Below, one piece after another: positions 58,541 through 64,000 of a stretch of 64,000 nucleotides of DNA. A program made the translations under genes and the position numbers. The DNA comes from Rhinopomastus cyanomelas (taxonomy: Eukaryota > Chordata > Aves > Bucerotiformes > Rhinopomastidae), in the NCBI GenBank assembly GCA_013400115.1, contig VXBP01005102.1:806001-870000 (forward strand), read 5' to 3'. Positions within the stretch are counted from its first letter, which is position 1. Each line of letters begins with the position of its first letter. The notes under the pieces are model-generated. The model was not told where the DNA came from. It made no database searches and worked only from the letters and a program-made list of their open reading frames with translations.

Positions 58541-60671
58541 GAGCTGCACCCAGCACTTTTTTCAAATATTGGCATCGAAATCATACACCAGCCCTTTCCA
58601 AGGAGAGTAACGTCCCCTCGGGGAGAAAGCTCCCTCTCTCACTTTCTCCCCACGTTCTACTTCACCAAGAGAAAAGAATGCATCTTTTACCAAGCAGAGT
58701 CAGGGCTGCAAATCCCTTGGCAAACAGCAGACAGATTTCTGTTTGCTGGCCCTTCTGTGACCAATTCACACAGTACAAACAAATGATGATGCAGATGCTA
58801 AAGATGGCAAGACATCATAGTAGAAAGGAAGGCTTTTTATGGGATCCTATCAGCTCCACCACTTAAATCACTGCAAACTAGAAGCAGCAGTGAGATTAGA
58901 ATGCCTCCATCCCCATCCCACTTGGGACTCCCAGGTAGGATGATTCATGCCCATGTGAGATCCTTCTAGTATATAAAAGCCTCTTCGTTTGAATACCCAA
59001 CACTGACACAAAGACCAAAAAGCTGGGAGAACTTCATGCTCTGCAGTCCTGACAGCATCACCAATGTTCACACAGAAATTTGAGTATCACTACCTCCAGC
59101 AAAAGCAACCAATATTAGACCACAAGGCAGAGGGTCTTTTGAATAGTGGGTCTGTGTAGCCATCTGCACATTCTCCAGGACAGGCAGAAAATCAGAAACC
59201 AGATGATCAACAGCAAGGTAGAGCAGTGCATGTACCCTTAACTCCCTTTCTCTTCCCAGAGGAGGGTGAGTGCTAGGAAAAAGGCAGGGCTGGTTCCCAA
59301 CCGTGAGAGCCCTGCTCATAAAACACAATTAAGTGGATTACAGATGAGCTCATTCCCAGCGGTGGGTCACATTCCATCGGAGGCAGGCTTGATGCCAGGC
59401 AGAATCAGCGCTGCTTGGACAGCAGCACACTCCATCCCACTGCTTACCATCTCTGCCTCTGATCTCACCACACCTTGCAGGATTCCCTGCCCCATGCCCC
59501 ACCACTGCACAGCAGGCTCATTGCTCATCCCCGCTCACTCTCTCAGTGAGATAATCAGGGACATTAGGTCATGGAGAGAAACAGGGATAGCCACACTCTC
59601 CAAAACACAATGGCCTTGGGCAGCAATGTGGGAAAGAAAAAAGCACAGGGAGAAACTCAGAAGGAGCAAGGAGAAGATGAGCAGAAAGAGAGGCTGTGTG
59701 GAAAAGAATGGCAGAGCTCAGGGTGAGGCAGGAAGGGATGGAAACAGCCAGCCCCACCAACAGAATCAGTGGTATTTTACATGAAAGGGAGAGCAATCAG
59801 AGCTCTCAGATCACTAATCCCAAAGGCTTTTTCACAGCACAGGTATAATATTACAGCACCGTCTGCTATGGTGAATACATACCACCTACAGACACTGCAC
59901 TCAGCACTCGTAAATGCCTGTGTGCTTGTACATGGAGAACAAAGAGTGTGTCTGAGGTAGATTTGTGGGGGGTATGACTGTGTTTAGAAGGGAAAAAGGG
60001 AAGGGAGACAGGAAGGTAAATGAATTTGTGAGGGGTTAGCGTGTGTGGGTGTGAGGGCCAGAGAAATCTGGATGAATGAGCGTGTGGGTGTATAATATAT
60101 GGGCTAGAGCAAGTCAAATGCTATAAGCACCTGCAGGCTTTCTGCCAGATCTGAGACCTATTTTGACTTGCTTTGTGCATCCCACTTTGCTTTTCACTGT
60201 TTGCAAACGTTCCTGGCAGCTCAGCTTAATTCGTACAAATAGCAACCAACCGAGAGCAAGCCAAATATGTTGTGAAATAGGTTGAGGAAGACACAGTTTT
60301 TGTGCAGATCGAAGCAGCAGGGGCTTTGTACCATCTGGAACTTGTGTACCAAGTTCCAGGCAAAGGCTTAGAAAGGAGATCAATCTAGTTCCCTCCCCAC
60401 CATTTGCCATCCCACGTGAGGATCAAATACTTCAGAGCAGTTGCAGAGCGAGACATGCTGTCTGGACAATGATCCTCACAGGGCATGGGACCCACATAGT
60501 GCAGACATCTGCTGTCCTGGCACAGGAGACCTCAGTATCCACAATCTCAGAGAGAGCTTTCTGCTTTACCTCAGAAGGACTGAGAGTAGGACAGCAGCCT
60601 TATGTTTCATTCCCTTGTGTGTGACAAGTGAACTCAGTCTGACAGTGGGAGGCAGCCAGTTTCATATTTGT
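58541..60671. other. unique DNA, no gene recognised
   Basis: The 172-codon plus frame at 59266-59784 is the longest outside CR1 and CA-rich DNA. It has no domain and its first codon is GTG, so I regard it as chance. TG-rich runs lie at 60030-60100. Confidence 0.5.
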
Positions 60672-60835
60672 TCTACCATGACTTTACCAAGCTATTTTGA
60701 ACAAGTCTGCTCACCTTCTCCACATCTCTGCTTTCTTAGAGATAAAAAAACATCAGTAATGACACAGACATGAGATCTCTTGATGAAAAGCGCTGTGTAA
60801 GACTGAAGTGATACTATTCTCCTCCTCAACCTCAA
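60672..60835 (+). mobile_element. CORE-SINE/L3-like ancient repeat tail
   Basis: Word order fits the 3' part shared by old amniote MIR/L3-type repeats: CTGCTCACCTTCTCCACATC, then CTTTCTTAGAGATAAAAAAA, then GAGATCTCTTGATGAAAAGC followed by GCTGTGTAAGACTGAAGTG. The AAAGCGCT..TA..AG signature is preserved. Strand is assigned from this order. The repeat is strongly diverged. Confidence 0.6.
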
Positions 60836-63319
60836 GAGCTGAGGGTGATTGCCAATCTCCTCTGCATTCACTGGCAGCAGTACCCAACCCTTAATCTCTG
60901 AAGTCCAAAACTCCCATCTCTCTAGGCTGACTATCCTAGTCCCTTCAGCAGATCACGACACATGTTCTGCCTGACCATCTCAGGACTTCCAGTACAGTAC
61001 AGAGGGCCCATCCTAGGTGGCAAGGGCTCTCAGGGTCTCTTTGGCAAGTTCCAGATTGTTCTTGCTGCTCTGCCTTTGGTAATGTCACCACCTTGCTGTA
61101 TGTTGAGCATAGTGGAGGCCAGTATATGTGGGGCGTAAAGTACTGTGGCCACACCCTTTCTCTCTCCACCATGGTGCCATATAGCAGCCAAAACAATCAG
61201 ACTCCTTGTCTTTTGTTCTGCTTTCTTTTTCCTTTCTTATTGGCTTTTCTTCATCAGCATCACTCTTTCTGCTACCCTGACCCAAAGATTTCCTCTGGCA
61301 AGTGCTGTGCTGAGCTGCCTCTCCCTGCCTTACTGACAGTTCCTGTAATGGCTCACAGCACAGTGCTATAGCCTCCTGTTTGTGTGCACGAATTATCTGG
61401 CCCTTTCATTTCACCTTCAGCAGAACGAGTGACCTGTCTATGCAAATAGACCCTCTCCTTTTAACTAGAGAGAGCACAAACTCAAGAGGGAGAAAACACA
61501 GATGCTATCAAGGTGCCAAAGCACTATGTATAAAAAGCCTTTTTTTCACCCTACAGTCTATCAGCTGCTGCCCCAAGAGCTGTTACTGAACCACACCCAG
61601 AAATGGCTCTACACTCTACCCAGCATGTTTTTCTCCTGCCCCTTCTCCCACTCCAGCACTTCACTCCAGGAGTGTATTTCATTCAGTGAAATGGTTTAAG
61701 GGACTGCCTGCAAGGAGGGCATTTTGTAAAATACCACAGATCCGCTCTCTAAACCTTCCAGCTGGATACGAGTAACTGCTGTGGTTGCCGCAGCACAGGC
61801 TACACAGAAACGATGCCTGTGTTTAATTACATCGAGTGGCTGAGGCCGCTCCCTTGCTTTGCTCTGGGTTATGCTCTTCTGAAAAGCAGCCAGCTAATTC
61901 TGCTGCCAGTTCCACAGTGTCCTGGGAAGGGAGTGGGGGCTTTCTGACAAGTTTAGCTATAGCTGGGGATGTGTCTATGCCAAGCAGAGAGGTGGCTGCT
62001 GGATTCACAGGAGTGTAGGTAAGATTTAGTTTCTCTGTGGGGAATTCTGCTGGGCTACTCCTGTGCAAGAAGAAGAAAGCAAAAGGATTGGGAAGGGAAA
62101 GAAAGCAGAAAGGAACTGTCATAGGGAAACCCTCAAGACTACTAGAGAAAGTAAACAGAGACAAGGATATTTATGAGAGGCCAGTACCCTCATTCGTAAG
62201 TGTTGTTTTACACAACTTTCTCTGAGTGATGTTGCCAGACTGGCTTACGGCAGAGCTGACAGCAGGGTTGGAGGTGTTTCAGTACCTCGTGTAGCTACTC
62301 TCTACTTTTCCTGGAGTTGGTCATCAGCAGTTCTGCCCAAATAATTCCAGAGCTAGAAACAATATAGCCACATGTGCTAATTCTGCTCAGAAATGGAGAA
62401 AATTAACCTCAATGCCATGCTATCCTAATACAGCTAATTCCCTTCCAGGGCTCATGTCTCTGCATGGATAAGAACAGACATACCAGCTAGTCTGGTGCAT
62501 AACTCGAGTACTCACAGTTCAGCACTGCCTTGTCCATCTTGAACAGACTTTGCATAGCTCATACATAAGTACTGTCTTCACCTCCCTCATGGGCATTGTC
62601 TTCTGCAGTGCAAGCAGTTCTCTGACTCAAAGTGCCTCTCATCTTGAACAAAATACTCCCTTGCTTCAGGAATCTACCACTACTTCCATCAGCCAAGCCT
62701 CATTCATGATGATCCTAATGAAAACTGGATAAAGGAGAAGTCACTGGAATTCTTACTTTTATTTTTTTCTGCCCCTGCTTCAGAACTTTTGAGTTTCCAT
62801 GTATGAAAAACAGTGAATGATGAGTCACTTAGACCCAGCTCAGTTTAGAACTACCTTCTTCTTGGCTAGACATGCAGTAATGTATGTCTAATGAACGTCA
62901 GTGGATAGGGGACATTCATTGTGACCACAAATGTCCAGGGTTTATAGAGTTTTCCCCAAGGCTCTAGGATGAATATTTAGGATTTTCTGAAGAGGAACAA
63001 AGTTTGCATGGAGAAATAACTTTTATCAGATTAAGGTATGCTGCTGGTAAAAAACAAAAACCATAAAATCACAGGAACGTTCTTGGCACACCTGGAAATG
63101 AATAGCAAGGAGTTTTATCGGAATGCCTCATGAACAAATAAAACAAGAAAAACAGCTTTGTTTGCATCTTTTTGGGCTTTATATAGAAGATAATTATGTT
63201 AAATTTATGTGTAAATAACTATATAAAACTCAGATTTGAATATTTGGTAGGCATCAAGCCTCTCAAAGGCAACTTGGGTAATCCCACAGCTTACCCAATG
63301 GCACTGATGCATCTTACAA
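60836..63319. other. unique DNA, no gene recognised
   Basis: No gene or repeat family was recognised. Overlapping frames near 61085-61371 and 61823-62225 lie on both strands and have no domain. Confidence 0.5.
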
Positions 63320-63850
63320 TTACAGAATCATGTAACAGGCATTGGAAGAGACCCCTTGTCCAACCCCCAGCTAGAGCAGGATCATCTAAAGAAGATCACA
63401 CAGGCACACATCCAGGCAGGTTTTGAATGTCTCCAGAGAAGACTCCCCAGCCTCACTGGGCAGCCTGTTCCAGAACTCTGTTACCCTCACAGTAAAAAAG
63501 TTTTTCCTTATGTTTACATGGAGCATCCAGTGTTACAGTTTGTGCCCACTGGCTGTTCTCCATCCTCCCACTTGCCCTTTAGATATTTGTAAGCATTGAT
63601 CAGATCTCCCCTTTGTCTCCTCCTCTCCAGGCTAAACAGACCCAGTTCTATCAGCCTCTCCTTATAAGGCAGATGCTCCAGCCCTCTGATCATCTTAGTG
63701 GCTCTGTGCTGGACTTTCTCCAGCTGCTCTTTCTTTGTGAACTGGAAAGCCAAGAAATGGCTGCAGTATTCCAGATGCGGCCTCACCAAGACAGAACTTC
63801 TCTCGACACACTGGCCACACTCTTTTTAATGTACCCCTTTGCATTAGATC
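63320..63850 (-). mobile_element. older CR1 3' part, antisense
   Basis: On plus it starts ATTACAGAATCATGTAACAGG and continues with AGAGCAGGATCATCTAAAG. The minus frame 63514-63789 encodes RPHLEYCSHFLAFQF, VQHRATKMIRGLEHLPYKE and IELGLFSLERRRQRGDL without a stop. Similarity to 24424-24979 (same IELGLF- and RGLEHLPYE variants) suggests one subgroup. Confidence 0.9.
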
Positions 63851-64000
63851 CAGACTCTTCAGATAAACTTAGTTTGCTATTCAAAGGACTGGGCAGAAAA
63901 TAACAGCTCTGCCACCTCCATCCTCTCGCCCCGCCACACTCCCTGCTTCTGCCTTGTTTTTGGAAGGCTCTTTGTGGAAGGCACTGGCTGCAATGGACAC

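Noticed and set aside
59266..59784. 172-codon open frame on plus
   Set aside because: It starts with GTG, has no domain or splice context, and its Lys/Arg/Glu-rich second half follows purine-rich DNA.
1..64000. CRISPR array, bacterial operon, phage or toxin system
   Set aside because: The DNA is avian in character; no regularly spaced repeats and no compact coding layout are present.

Overview
The window looks like nuclear DNA of a bird. The decisive evidence is about two dozen CR1 non-LTR retrotransposon segments. They carry the typical avian CR1 3' end (a GATGATCT block, then ACCTTCCAATC-type sequence, then ATTCTATG tail units). By my visual delimitation they cover roughly a fifth of the 64 kb. 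That is high for a bird and fits lineages with a recent CR1 expansion, such as woodpeckers and relatives, but the species call is inference only. I found no host protein-coding gene, tRNA, rRNA or CRISPR that I can defend. Most long open frames are CR1 remnants or chance frames in unique or low-complexity DNA.

Layout: 1-8.0 kb is mostly unique DNA with two CR1 copies (2660-3262 plus, 5549-6034 minus). At 8.1-10.7 kb lies the most informative element, a CR1 that keeps its 5' region: GC-rich leader, nearly whole ORF1 (coiled coil plus GDSL-type esterase) and a broken ORF2 (endonuclease, start of reverse transcriptase). An antisense CR1 tail sits inside ORF1 without breaking its frame, and the element ends in a fold-back inversion. 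At 14-18.4 kb are old amniote repeats (a MIR-like SINE, a tRNA-headed fragment, a very diverged antisense CR1) with younger CR1s dropped in. At 21-25 kb are an older CR1 split by a younger one and another old CR1. The stretch 25-31 kb is richer in G+C, polypyrimidine and CA/TG tracts; six single-N gaps lie between 28.7 and 29.8 kb, two of them probably bracketing a mis-placed contig.

31-45 kb carries more CR1 copies, a possible solo LTR (about 35.03-35.31 kb), a 0.7-kb young CR1 (37757-38488) and a long antisense CR1 (42284-44157) split by a sense copy. 45-52 kb is mostly featureless. 52-58.5 kb has five CR1 segments in both orientations. 60.67-60.84 kb holds an old CORE-SINE/L3-like tail, and 63.3-63.85 kb a last antisense CR1.

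The copies fall into several CR1 groups. The youngest-looking group accounts for about half of them and supplies all the nested insertions I can see, so it inserted last. No previously undescribed biological system is evident. The best second-look items are the 5'-complete CR1 and its rearrangements, the LTR-like promoter segment, the ancient repeats, a CR1 subgroup sharing one ORF2 stop codon, and the assembly defects at single Ns.
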